A DNA stretch of 64,000 nucleotides from Streptomyces sp. WZ-12 (lineage in GTDB: Bacteria; Actinomycetota; Actinomycetes; Streptomycetales; Streptomycetaceae): the NCBI RefSeq assembly GCF_028898845.1, contig NZ_CP118574.1, positions 62,001-126,000 on the forward strand. The letters run 5' to 3'. Positions 52,032 to 62,300 of the stretch are shown here, piece after piece (the stretch's first letter is position 1; every line of letters begins with the position of its first letter). The translations under genes and the position numbers were made by a program. The notes beneath the pieces are model-generated. The model saw nothing but the letters and a program-made list of their open reading frames with translations, made no database searches and was not told the DNA's origin.

Positions 52032-54932
52032 TCAACCGCGGCCGCGTGCCTGGGAGACCCAGGCCGGCGACTGTGGGCCGAAGGTGATCCTGGTCTCCAG
52101 TACGGCGGACAGCTCCGTCCGGCCGGCGACCCCCAACTTCCGGTAGACGCTGGTGAGATGCGTTTCGATGGTCCGTACGGTGACGAACAGGGTCTCGGCG
52201 ATGTCACGGTTGCTGACGCCGGTTCTCGCCAGGTCTGCCACCGTGCGTTCCATCCCGGTGAGCATGTCCAGCGGTGAGGTGGCCATTCTGCGGACCCGGC
52301 CGCCGGCGCTCACCAGCAGCTTCCGGGCCGTGTCGCCGAGGGACACGGCGCCGCAGCGCTGGGCCAGGTCGGCGGCGGCGCGCAGGTGTTCGCGGGCGGC
52401 GCGCTGGTCGTCGGCCTGCAAGTGGGCGTTTCCCAGGAGGAGTTCGGCGCGGGCCTCCATGCCGCGGGCCGGTGAGTCGGCGAGCAGGGCGACCGCCTCC
52501 GTGAGGTGCTCGATGCCGGCGCCGTCGGGCCGGGCGACGCCGTGTGCCATGCGGGCCAGGCCCAGGCTGCTGGTGGTGCCCCAGCGCTCGGCCGACTCCA
52601 GGCCGAACGCGGCCAGTTCCCGCGCCTGGCCGTGCCGGTCGAGCACGGCCGACAGCACCGCGGCCTCGGCCCACCACGGCACGAACGCCGCGTTGCTGAC
52701 CCGGGTCTCCTCCAGGGACCGGCCGCAGGTGAGGAAGACGGTGAGGGCGCCGTGCAGGTCGCCGCGGGCCCAGCGGGCGTGGGCCCGGGCCATCAGGTAC
52801 CAGTGGTACTCGATGACGAAGCGTTCGAGCCGGTCGCGGGTGATGCCGTCAAGGACCCGTTCGGCCCGCTCGGGCTCGCCGCGGTCGACGAGTGCGGTGG
52901 CCAGGGCGACGCGGGGCAACACGGCGCTGTCGCCCCAGCGTTCCTCGCCGATGATCTCCATCGCGGTCTGGGCGTCGGCGAGGGCGTCGGGGAAGGCGCC
53001 CACGTCGTGATGGAGCAGGGCGCGGGTGGAGAGCGCCAGGACGTAGGTCCAGACGGCCGCGTTGTCCTGGCCGTATTGGAGCATCAGGTCCAGCGCGTAC
53101 TGGGCGTCGGTGATCTCGTCGGCGAGGGCCAGCGCGAAGGAGGCGGGGAGCAGCGACCAGGGTTCCCGTTCGACGCCGGGTGCGCGCAGTGCGCGCCGGG
53201 CCTGGTCGGCGGTGGCCCGGGCGTCCCGGCCGTCCATGGCGGTCAGCACGGTCGCCATGGTCAGCAGTTGCCGCTCGGCGGGGGTGTCGCCGGGCGGCGC
53301 GGTGAGCCGGGCCGCCCGTTCGCGGACGGTGCCGATGGTGGCCTTCTCGTCGGCGCCGACGATGAGAAGGGCGGACTCCACCAGGGTCCGCAGTTCCCGG
53401 TCGGCGGGGCCCGGTTCGGGGCCGAGCGCGGCCTCCAGTTCGTCGAGCGCCTCCGCCAGCATGCGCGCACCGGACGGGGACTCCTGCACGGCGAGGCAGG
53501 TGAAGCCGTACTGCACGGCGACCTGGGCGCGGGTGCGCACGTCGGTGCCGAGCGCGCGGGCCTCCTTGAGGAGGCGGATGGCCTCCGGCGGGTTGATCTC
53601 GGCGAGCGCGCGGGCCATGTGGATGCGCACCGCGACGTTGTCCGGCTCCACCTCCAGGACCCGGTAGAGGCAGCGCACGCCGGCCTCCGGTGCGCCGCGG
53701 CTCTCGGCCTGGGCAGCGGCGTCGCGCAGCACCCCGGCCATCCAGGGCTGGTCGAGCTCGGGGAGCAGCATCAGTTGGCCGGCGAGTTCCTCGGAGGGCC
53801 GGCCGGCGTCGCTGAGTAACAGTGCGGCGCCGGTGCGCAGTTCGGCGAGGGCGGGCGGGGCGATGTCGTCGAGCACGGCGGAGCGGACCACGTCGTGCAC
53901 GAAGTCGATGCGGTCGGTGGCCAGGATGCCGGCCCGGCGGAGCACCAACAGGGCCTCGTCGGCGGTGGCGGCGGGGACGCCGGCGAGGGCGGCCAGCAGT
54001 TCGGTGCACTCCTCGCCCAGTACGGCGAGCGCGCGGGCGACGTCGCGTACCCAGGGCGGTCGGCCCGCCAACAGGCTGCGCACGGAGCGGGCGAGGACGT
54101 GACCGCCCACCTCGGCGGCGCGGCGCTCCCCGGCATCGTCCGGTACGACGCCCTCGGTGCGGAGTTCGTCGAGGAGGCGGGCGAGGGTCAGCGGGTTGCC
54201 TCCCGAGACGGCTCCGACGCGTTCGACGAAGGACGCGGCGGCCGGGCCGGGGAAGAACCGGCGGACCAACTCCCGTACGGCGTCCGGCCCGAGCGGGTCC
54301 AGCCCCAGGACGGTCGGGCGGCGCTGGGCTGTGAGGTCGGCGAGGACCGCGGGTGCGACCGGTTCGGCCTCGCTGCGCAGGGCCAGGACGACCAGCAGCG
54401 GCAGGTCCTCGGCGCGCCGCAGCAGGAAGTCGATCCAGGCCAGGGAGCGTTCGTCGCACCAGTGCACGTCGTCGAGGACGAGGACGAGCGGCCGTTCGGT
54501 CATCAGACGGGCGGCGAGCCAGTACAGGCCGTGCAGCACCGGGTAGGCGGCGGTGGCGGCGTCGTGGCCGGCGGGGTCGTCGGTGAGGGCGGGCAGGGCG
54601 CGCGCGGCCAGCCCCGTCAGCAGCGGCGAGTGCCGGGCCGCGTCATCGCTGAGGCCGAGCCCGCCGAGGAGTTCGCGGACGCCGCCGTATCCGGCGCCCG
54701 CGACGGTCTCGCCGCAGGTGCCGTGCAGGACGGTCATGCCGCGGCAGGCACCGCCGGCGGTGAAGGCCCGCAGCAGGCTGGTCTTGCCCATGCCGGCGGG
54801 GCCGTGCAGCAGTATCAGGCCGGCCCGTCCGGCGCGGGCGGCCTCGGCGTGCCGGGCGAGGGTACGCAGTTCCTCGTCCCGTCCCACCAGCGTGGTCAGT
54901 AAGCTGGGCGAACCGGGCTGATTCCGCGTCAC
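52032..54932 (-). CDS. LAL-type regulator, first in order, with two TTA codons
   Basis: A 966-aa LAL regulator with canonical ATP motifs: Walker A LLHGPAGMGKTSLL near the N-terminus and Walker B VLVLDDVHWCD. The helical body leads to a LuxR helix-turn-helix: LTGMERTVADLARTGVSNRD, then TVRTIETHLTSVYRKLG. GTG 54932 has GGAGGA four bases upstream; the longer frame to 55058 is less likely. Codons 11 (54900-54902) and 372 (53817-53819) are TTA, the rare leucine codon read by the bldA tRNA, so its translation is probably delayed to the developmental switch. It matches NysRI/AmphRI by position next to the thioesterase gene. Confidence 0.88.
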   Translation of the reverse strand: MTRNQPGSPSLLTTLVGRDEELRTLARHAEAARAGRAGLILLHGPAGMGKTSLLRAFTAGGACRGMTVLHGTCGETVAGAGYGGVRELLGGLGLSDDAARHSPLLTGLAARALPALTDDPAGHDAATAAYPVLHGLYWLAARLMTERPLVLVLDDVHWCDERSLAWIDFLLRRAEDLPLLVVLALRSEAEPVAPAVLADLTAQRRPTVLGLDPLGPDAVRELVRRFFPGPAAASFVERVGAVSGGNPLTLARLLDELRTEGVVPDDAGERRAAEVGGHVLARSVRSLLAGRPPWVRDVARALAVLGEECTELLAALAGVPAATADEALLVLRRAGILATDRIDFVHDVVRSAVLDDIAPPALAELRTGAALLLSDAGRPSEELAGQLMLLPELDQPWMAGVLRDAAAQAESRGAPEAGVRCLYRVLEVEPDNVAVRIHMARALAEINPPEAIRLLKEARALGTDVRTRAQVAVQYGFTCLAVQESPSGARMLAEALDELEAALGPEPGPADRELRTLVESALLIVGADEKATIGTVRERAARLTAPPGDTPAERQLLTMATVLTAMDGRDARATADQARRALRAPGVEREPWSLLPASFALALADEITDAQYALDLMLQYGQDNAAVWTYVLALSTRALLHHDVGAFPDALADAQTAMEIIGEERWGDSAVLPRVALATALVDRGEPERAERVLDGITRDRLERFVIEYHWYLMARAHARWARGDLHGALTVFLTCGRSLEETRVSNAAFVPWWAEAAVLSAVLDRHGQARELAAFGLESAERWGTTSSLGLARMAHGVARPDGAGIEHLTEAVALLADSPARGMEARAELLLGNAHLQADDQRAAREHLRAAADLAQRCGAVSLGDTARKLLVSAGGRVRRMATSPLDMLTGMERTVADLARTGVSNRDIAETLFVTVRTIETHLTSVYRKLGVAGRTELSAVLETRITFGPQSPAWVSQARGRG

Positions 54933-55320
54933 GCGTTCCTCCACCTGGGGTGAGAACAGGAGCCGACCTCGCGCCGTCACTTCCAGGACCGTGGCGCCCC
55001 GGTTGCGCGCACGGCCGGACCGCCCGGGCGTCACTCTCGGAGCGTGCCAGCAGCACACTCAGTAATGCCCCACCACAAGATCATATGATGCTGTGCGGGG
55101 TGAACGGGACGGACCTGTCTGACATTTGACGGTCTCCGTACAGAATGTCGACGGTCCACCCGGTAAACGGAACGGGTCGTCCGCGCGCCAGGCGCCATGG
55201 ACGCCTCCTCGCGGATCACCACGGCGCGGGTCATCGGGTGCCTGGCTTCGCCCGCCAGACACGTGGGATCCGTCCCGGCGCCGGCCGCTGCCGACTGCCG
55301 GGAATGGCGAATGCGGCCCG
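54933..55320. promoter_or_regulatory. Promoter region of the LAL gene block
   Basis: About 390 bases between the thioesterase stop (55321) and the first LAL start. Signals: the 10-bp palindrome ATCATATGAT (55080-55089), GACATT/AATGTC as an inverted repeat (55121-55126 and 55144-55149), and a direct repeat GACGGTC at about 55128 and 55150. They may be operators of the regulatory cascade. Confidence 0.45.
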
Positions 55321-56076
55321 CTAACCGTGGGCGGTGAAGTGCTCGCGCAGCAGCCCGAGGACCTCCGCTGCGGCGGAGCTGACGAAGAAGTGACCGCCGG
55401 GGTAGACCCTGAGGTCGAAGGTCCCGGTGGTGTGGCCGCGCCACGCCTCGGCCTCGTCCAGGGTGGTCTTGGGGTCGCGGTCCCCGGTCAGGGCGGTCAG
55501 CGGCGCCCGGACCGTGACGTCCGGACCGCAACGGTAGGTCTCGATGGCCTGGTAGTCGCTGCGGATCGCGGGCAGGATCATCCGCAGGATCTCCTCGTCG
55601 CCGAGCAGCGCGGTGTCCGTCCCGGCGAGCAGCTTCAACTCCTCGACGATGCCGTCGTCGGACCGCTGGTGTACGGCCTCCTCGCGCACCCGCGCGGGAG
55701 CCCGACGGCCGGAGGCGAAGAGGTGGGCCAGTTCACCGCCCTCGGCCTCGAACCTGCGGGCCACCTCGAAGGCCAGGGTCGCGCCCATGCTGTGCCCGAA
55801 GAACGTGCTCGGCCGCTCCTTCAGCAGCGGCCGCAGCGCCTGGTACACCTGGTCGGCCAGGGCTCCGAGGTCACCGACGCCGGCCTCCTTGCGCCGGTCC
55901 TGACGTCCCGGGTACTGGATCGCGAACACCTCGGTGACCGAGGAGAGTTGGGCGGAAACGGGGAAGTAGAAGGAGGCCGAGCCGCCCGCGTGCGGGAAAC
56001 AGAAGAGCCGGGTGGGGGCGTTTGGCGCCGGGTGGAAGCACCGGGCCCACAAGCTCTCCTCAGTAGGCGTCGTCAT
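55321..56076 (-). CDS. Type II thioesterase (PKS editing enzyme)
   Basis: A 251-aa type II thioesterase that clears misprimed acyl groups from PKS carrier domains. Family features: FCFPHAGGSASFYFPVSAQL, IQYPGRQDRR, nucleophile S96 in FFGHSMGATL, the Asp in LTGDRDPKTT and the His in YPGGHFFVS. ATG 56076 is fixed by AGGAGGT seven bases upstream; the longer frame is rejected. It sits right after the PKS gene and before the regulators, the same place as nysE/amphE-type genes in polyene clusters. Confidence 0.92.
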   Translation of the reverse strand: MTTPTEESLWARCFHPAPNAPTRLFCFPHAGGSASFYFPVSAQLSSVTEVFAIQYPGRQDRRKEAGVGDLGALADQVYQALRPLLKERPSTFFGHSMGATLAFEVARRFEAEGGELAHLFASGRRAPARVREEAVHQRSDDGIVEELKLLAGTDTALLGDEEILRMILPAIRSDYQAIETYRCGPDVTVRAPLTALTGDRDPKTTLDEAEAWRGHTTGTFDLRVYPGGHFFVSSAAAEVLGLLREHFTAHG

Positions 56077-56267
56077 GGGGGGACCTCCTAGGGACGAACC
56101 GAGCGGCACACGCCTCCCGGCAACAGCGGCCGGACGCCTCGGCGGGGACCTGCCGCGACATCCCGGGTAGCGCACCGCCGCTGCGGCACGGACGCATGAG
56201 CACACCGTAACTCTGCGGCCCGCAACGGGTTTTCCGAGCCGCGGAATTCATTGGACATGATCGGACT

Positions 56268-56283
56268 GTGGGTGATTCCCTAG
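56268..56283. promoter_or_regulatory. Candidate PAS-LuxR operator upstream of the thioesterase gene
   Basis: GTGGGTGATTCCCTAG matches 13 of 16 positions of the published PimM-type consensus CTVGGGAWWTCCCBAG, with a perfect right half. It lies in the gap between PKS and thioesterase genes, where the thioesterase promoter should be. Confidence 0.4.
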
Positions 56284-56322
56284 TTCTTTGCCTTTCTTCG
56301 GAAGAGGCCGGTAAGGGCCTCA

Positions 56323-56374
56323 CGGTGGCCGGAACCGCACGTCCGGCCACCGCGCCGCGGCGTTCCCGCCGCGG
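56323..56374 (-). terminator. Two tandem hairpins after the PKS gene
   Basis: Reading away from the PKS stop: CCGCGGCG/CGCCGCGG (8-bp stem, 4-base loop, 56355-56374), then CGGTGGCCGG/CCGGCCACCG (10-bp perfect stem, 10-base loop, 56323-56352). They separate the PKS gene from the thioesterase promoter. Confidence 0.6.
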
Positions 56375-56380
56375 AACCGC

Positions 56381-59300
56381 TCAGTTCAGCCCGAGTTCGT
56401 CGTCCAGCAAGGCGAACATGTCGTCATCGGTCGCCCCCTCGATGTCGAGGTCCTCGGTGCCGCCCGCGGACACCCCCGTGTGCCGCAGCTCGGCCCACTT
56501 GGCCTTGAGGACCTCCAGCCGGCCGGCCACCAACTGGTGCTCCCCCTCGTCGTCGAGGGACAGACCGGCGAGGATCGCCTCCAGGTTGTCGAGCGCCGCG
56601 AGCACCGAGCCCGCGCCCGTCGCCTCCTCGGTGACGAGGCAGCCGCGCAGATGCCTGACGACGTCCGTCGGCGTCGGGTAGTCGAACATCAGGGTGGCCG
56701 GCAGGCGCAGTCCGGTGGCCGCGTTGAGGCGGTTCCGGAACTCCACGGCGGTCAGCGAGTCGAAGCCCAGCTCCTGGAACTGCCGGTTCGCGCCGACCGC
56801 CGAACCGTCGGCGTGCCCGAGCACCACCGCGGCCTGCCCGCGCACCAGCGCGAGCAGCACCTCGTCCTGCTCCGCCGCGCCGAGCCCGGCGAGTTGCCGG
56901 GTGAGCGCGTCGGCGGAGGGCGCCGCACCGGCCGCCGCCGCGCGCCGCGCGGGCGCCCGGACCAGACCGCGCAGCAACGCCGGGACCTCCGCGAGCCCGC
57001 GGAACGCGGCGAAGTCCAGCCGCACCGGCACCATCAACGCTCGCTCGCCGGCCGTGGCCGCGTCATACAGCGCGAGCCCCTGCTCCACCGCGAGCGGCGG
57101 CATGCCGGCGCGCGCGAGCCGTTCGGCCTCGGCCTCCGACAGCGTCCCGGTCATGCCGCCGGCCCGGTCCCACGGACCCCACGCCAGCGCGACGCCCGGC
57201 AGTCCGGCCGCGCGGCGCTGCGCCATCAGCGCGTCCAGGAACGTGTTCGCCGCCGCGTAGTTGGCCTGCCCGGCACCGCCGAGCACACCGGCCGCGGACG
57301 AGAAGACCACGAAGCTCTCCAACGCCAGGCCGCGGGTGGCCTCGTGCAGATGCCAGGCGGCGTCCGCCTTCGGCCGCAGGACGGTGGCCACCCGCTCGGC
57401 GGTGAGCGAACCGATCACGCCGTCGTCCAACACGCCCGCCGTGTGCACGACCCCGGTGAGCGGATGCCCCTCCGGGACGGCGGCGATCAGCTCCGCGACC
57501 GCCTGCCGATCACCCACGTCGCAGGCCCGCACGGACACCTCGGCACCCAGCGCCTCCAGATCGGCCACCAACTTCTCGGCCCCGTCGGCCGCGAGCCCGC
57601 TGCGGCTGGCGAGGACCAGGCTCCGCACGCCCCGCTCGGCAACGAGATGCCGGGCCAGCAGTCCGCCCAGACCGCCGGTGCCACCGGTGATCAGCACGGT
57701 GCCGGACCGCCGGTTCGTCTCCTCCGCGGGCTCGTCGGCAGCCGACTCCTCGACGGCGGGCGAGCCGATGGCCTCCGGCGCGGCGGCCCGGGCCAGCCGG
57801 GCGGCCTTCAACGCCGTGCCGCGGAGGGCGAGTTGCGGCTCGGTTGTGGTGGCCAGGAGGGATGAGGTGAGGAGGGCGGAGGTGGTTGCGGTGCCTGTGC
57901 CTGTGCCGGCATGCGCCGTTGGGTCGAGGTCGATCAGGCCGAAGCAGCCGGGGTTCTCCGACTGTGCGGATCGAACGAGGCCCCAGACGGCCGAGGCCGC
58001 CAGGTCGGCGATTCCGCTCCCGTCCACGGACACCGCGCCGCTGGTCACGAACACCAACCGCGCCCCGGCGAACCGGTCATCCGCCAACCACTGCTGAATC
58101 TGCTCCAACACCCGTGCCGTGTTCTCCCGCACGGCGTCGAGCACGTCCGCGGAGCCCTCCTGGGCCAAGATGCCCGTGATCGGGGCGAGAACCACGTTCG
58201 GCACGGGGTCCTCGGACGCGGCAAGCGCCTTGAGGCCGCCGGGTTCCGCGACCACGGCCAGGGTGTCCGCGAGCGCCTCGGCGAGACCGAAGGAGTCGCT
58301 TCCGACAAGGGCGACGGAGACCGGCGAGGGCGAGGCCGAGACCGGGATCTCCGTCCAGTCGACGTGGAACAGGGAGTCCTGGAACGCGCCGCTTCCGCCG
58401 TCGGCGGCTCGGAGTTGTTCCGGAGTGACGGTGCGGGTGCGGAGGGAGTCGATGGAGATGACGGGTTCGCCCGCCGAATCCACCGCACTCACCGACACCG
58501 CCCCCTCACCAACAGGCGCCAACCGCACCCGCAACACCGAAGCACCCCCCGCAAACAACGACACCCCCTCCCACGAGAACGGCAACGCAGCCCCACCACC
58601 AACCGGCCCACCCCCCAAAGCAGCAAGCAACGACCCATGCAAAGCCGCATCCAACAACGCCGGATGACAACCAAACCCCGCCACCCCACCGGCCTCCACA
58701 ACCACCTCCGGCAACGCAACCTCAGCGAACAACTCCTCACCACGCCGCCACACCGCACGCAACCCACGGAACACCGGCCCATAGTCGAACCCCGCCTCCG
58801 CAAACACCTCATAACAACCAACAGCATCCACGGACACAGCACCCTCAGGCGGCCACACCGCACCAAGAGCAGCATCCCTCGGAGCGACAACTGACGTGTC
58901 GGAAGGAGCCAACAGACCCGTCGCATGCTGCGACCAAACCGTCCCACCCGCGCCACCATCCGGGACATCTGGCGCCGAATACACCCCAACCACACGACGA
59001 CCCAACTCATCCAACTCCCCCACCACAACCTGAACCCGCACCCCACCACGCTCCGGCAACACCAACGGAGCCGCCAACGTCAACTCCTCAACCCGCTCAC
59101 ACCCCACACCCTCACCCGCACACAACACCATCTCCAACAACCCCGTACCCGGAACCACCACACGCCCCATCACCACGTGATCACCCAACCACCCATGCGA
59201 CCCCAACGACACACGCCCCGTAAACAACACCCCACCACCAGAAGCCACCTCCACCGCCGCACCCAACAACGGATGCCCCGCCACACCAAGCCCCACAGCA

Positions 59301-62300
59301 CGCACATCACCACCACCAACCAACCGCCCCACCGGCCAAAACCACTCCCGCTGGAACGCATACGTCGGCAACTCCACCCACCCCGCACCCACACCAGCGA
59401 AGAAGTCCCGCCAGTCCGCGACGAGTCCGCGAGTGTGGAGGTGGGCCCGGGCCGCGAGCACCGCCGACTCCTCGTCACGATCCTTCCGCAGGACCGGAAC
59501 GGCCACGGCTTCTCCCGCGAGGGACTGTTGGGCCAGGGCGGACAGGACACCGTCGGGTCCCAGCTCCACGAAGGTCCGCACTCCCTCGGCTTCGAGGGTG
59601 GTGACGCCGTCGGCGAAACGGACGGCTTCCCGGACGTGCCGGACCCAGTACTCCGCCGTGCACAACTCATCGGCCGAGGCCAGTCCGCCAGTCAGATTCG
59701 ACACGACGGGAATCGACGGAGCGGAGTAGGACAACTCCTCGGCAACAGCCCGGAAATCATCCAACATCGGATCCATCAACGGCGAGTGGAACGCATGCGA
59801 CACCTGGAGACGACTGGTGCGGCGCCCCTCGTCGGCGAAGTGTTGTGCCACGCCCCGCACGTCCTCGTCAGTGCCGGAGATGACCACGGAGGTAGGACCA
59901 TTGACGGCGGCGATGGACAGGCCATCGGACAGGTACGGAACCACCTCCTCCTCGGCAGCCTGAACCGCAACCATCGCCCCACCAGACGGCAACGCCTGCA
60001 TCAACGACGCACGCGCCACCACCAAACGGCAAGCGTCCTGAAGCGTCAACACCCCGGCGACATGCGCCGCAGCAACCTCACCAATGGAGTGACCCGCCAC
60101 GAAGTCCGGCCGCACACCCCAACTCTCCACCAACCGATACAACGCCACCTCAACCGCGAACAAGGCCGGCTGCGCCCAACCCGTCTCATTCAACGCATCG
60201 GCATCCCCACCCCACATCACCTCACGCATACCGAACGAGGGAGACGAACCGAGAAGCTCCTCGTCCAACAGCTCGATCACGGAGTCCAATGCCTGCGCGA
60301 ACACCGGGAACCGGCCATACAACTCACGCCCCATCCCCACACGCTGCGAACCCTGACCCGAGAACAACACGGCCGAACTGCCGCTCGCCACCGAGTCGGA
60401 GACCACGGACGGATCGGGCGCACCGAGGGCCAGGGCACCCAGGGCGGCAACGGGGTTCGTGTTGTCACTGACGAGCAGGACCGCACGGTGGTCGAACAGC
60501 GAACGCGTGGCAGCCAGCGAGTGGCCGATGTCCACCGAGCGCAGGCCGGGCCGGGCCAGCAAGGAGTCACGGAGACGGGCGGCCTGGTCGCGCAGGGCCT
60601 CGGGCGTCTTTCCGGACAGCACCCACGGCACCAAGTCGGGCTCCGTAGCGCCGCTTTCCGTCACCGGACGGTCGGCGCCGCTCTCCGGCTGTTCCAGGAT
60701 GACGTGGGCGTTGGTGCCACTGATACCGAACGAGGAGACACCGGCGCGGCGGGCCCTCCCCGTCTCCGGCCAGGCGGTCTGCTCGGTGAGCAACTCGACG
60801 GCGCCCGCGTCCCAGTCGACGTGCGAGGACGGCGCGTCGACGTGCAGGGTCTGCGGAACCACTCCGTGTCGCATCGCCAGGACCATCTTGATGATGCCGG
60901 CGACGCCCGCGGCGGCCTGGGTGTGTCCGATGTTGGACTTGACCGAGCCGAGCAGCAGCGGGTGCTCGGAGTCGCGGTCGCGACCGTAGGTGGCGATGAG
61001 TGCCTGGGCCTCGATCGGGTCACCGAGCGTCGTCCCGGTGCCGTGCGCCTCGACCACATCCACATCACCCGTGGACAGCCCACCACTCGCCAACGCCTGG
61101 CGAATCACGCGCTGTTGGGACGGACCGTTGGGAGCCGTCAGACCGTTGGACGCACCGTCCTGGTTGACGGCCGAGCCGCGCACCACGGCCAGGATCTGGT
61201 GACCGTTGCGGACCGCGTCGGACTGGCGCTCCAGCACCAACATGCCCACGCCCTCGGACCACCCCACACCATCAGCGGCCTCGGCGAACGCCTTGGAACG
61301 GCCGTCCGGAGCCAACCCCCGCTGACGCGAGAACTCCACGAACGTGCCTGGTGTCGACATCACCGTCACACCGCCGGCCAGGGCGAGAGTGCACTCGCCG
61401 GCTCGGAGTGCCTGAGCCCCCAAGTGCAGGGCGACCAGGGAGGAGGAACAGGCGGTGTCCACGGTGACGGCCGGGCCCTCGAAGCCGAAGGTGTACGAGA
61501 CGCGACCGGAGGCCACACTGCCCGCACTCCCCTGCCCCTGGAACCCCTCAAACTCCCTACCGCCCAACATGCTTCCGTAATCGCCATACATCACACCGGC
61601 GAACACGCCCGTCTGACTACCGCGCAGGGACACCGGATCAATACCGGCCCGCTCGATCGCCTCCCACGACGACTCCAACAACAGACGCTGCTGCGAATCC
61701 GTCGCCAACGCCTCCCGCGGACTCATCCCGAAGAAACCCGGATCGAACTCCCCCGCCTCATGCAGGAACCCACCACTACGCGTGTAAGACGTCCCGAAGT
61801 GCTCGGGGTCCGGGTCGTAGAGGCTGTCCACGTCCCAACCGCGATTGGTCGGGAACGAAGTGATCGCATCCGCCCCCTCGCTCACCAGACGCCACAGATC
61901 CTCAGGCGAAGCAACACCACCCGGGAAGCGGCACGCCATCCCCACCACCACGATCGGATCGTCGACCGCCGGCGGCAGCGACTGAACCGGCACCTGAGGC
62001 TGACTGTCGATCCCGCCGAACAACTCATCGTGCAGATGATCCGCCAGGGCATCGGTGTTGGGGTAGTCGAAGACGAGTGTTGCGGTCAGGCGCAGGCCCG
62101 TTGCCGTGCTCAGGCGGTTGCGCAGTTCCACGGCCGTGAGCGAGTCGAAGCCGAGGTCACGGAAGTGTGCCGTGGTGTCCACGGAGGCCGGGTCGGCGTG
62201 GCCCAGGACCAGGGCCGACTGGGTGCGGACCAGGTCGAGGAGTTCCTGCCGGCGTTCGTCGGGCGTGCGCCCGGCCAGACGGTTGACGAGCCCGGCGACG

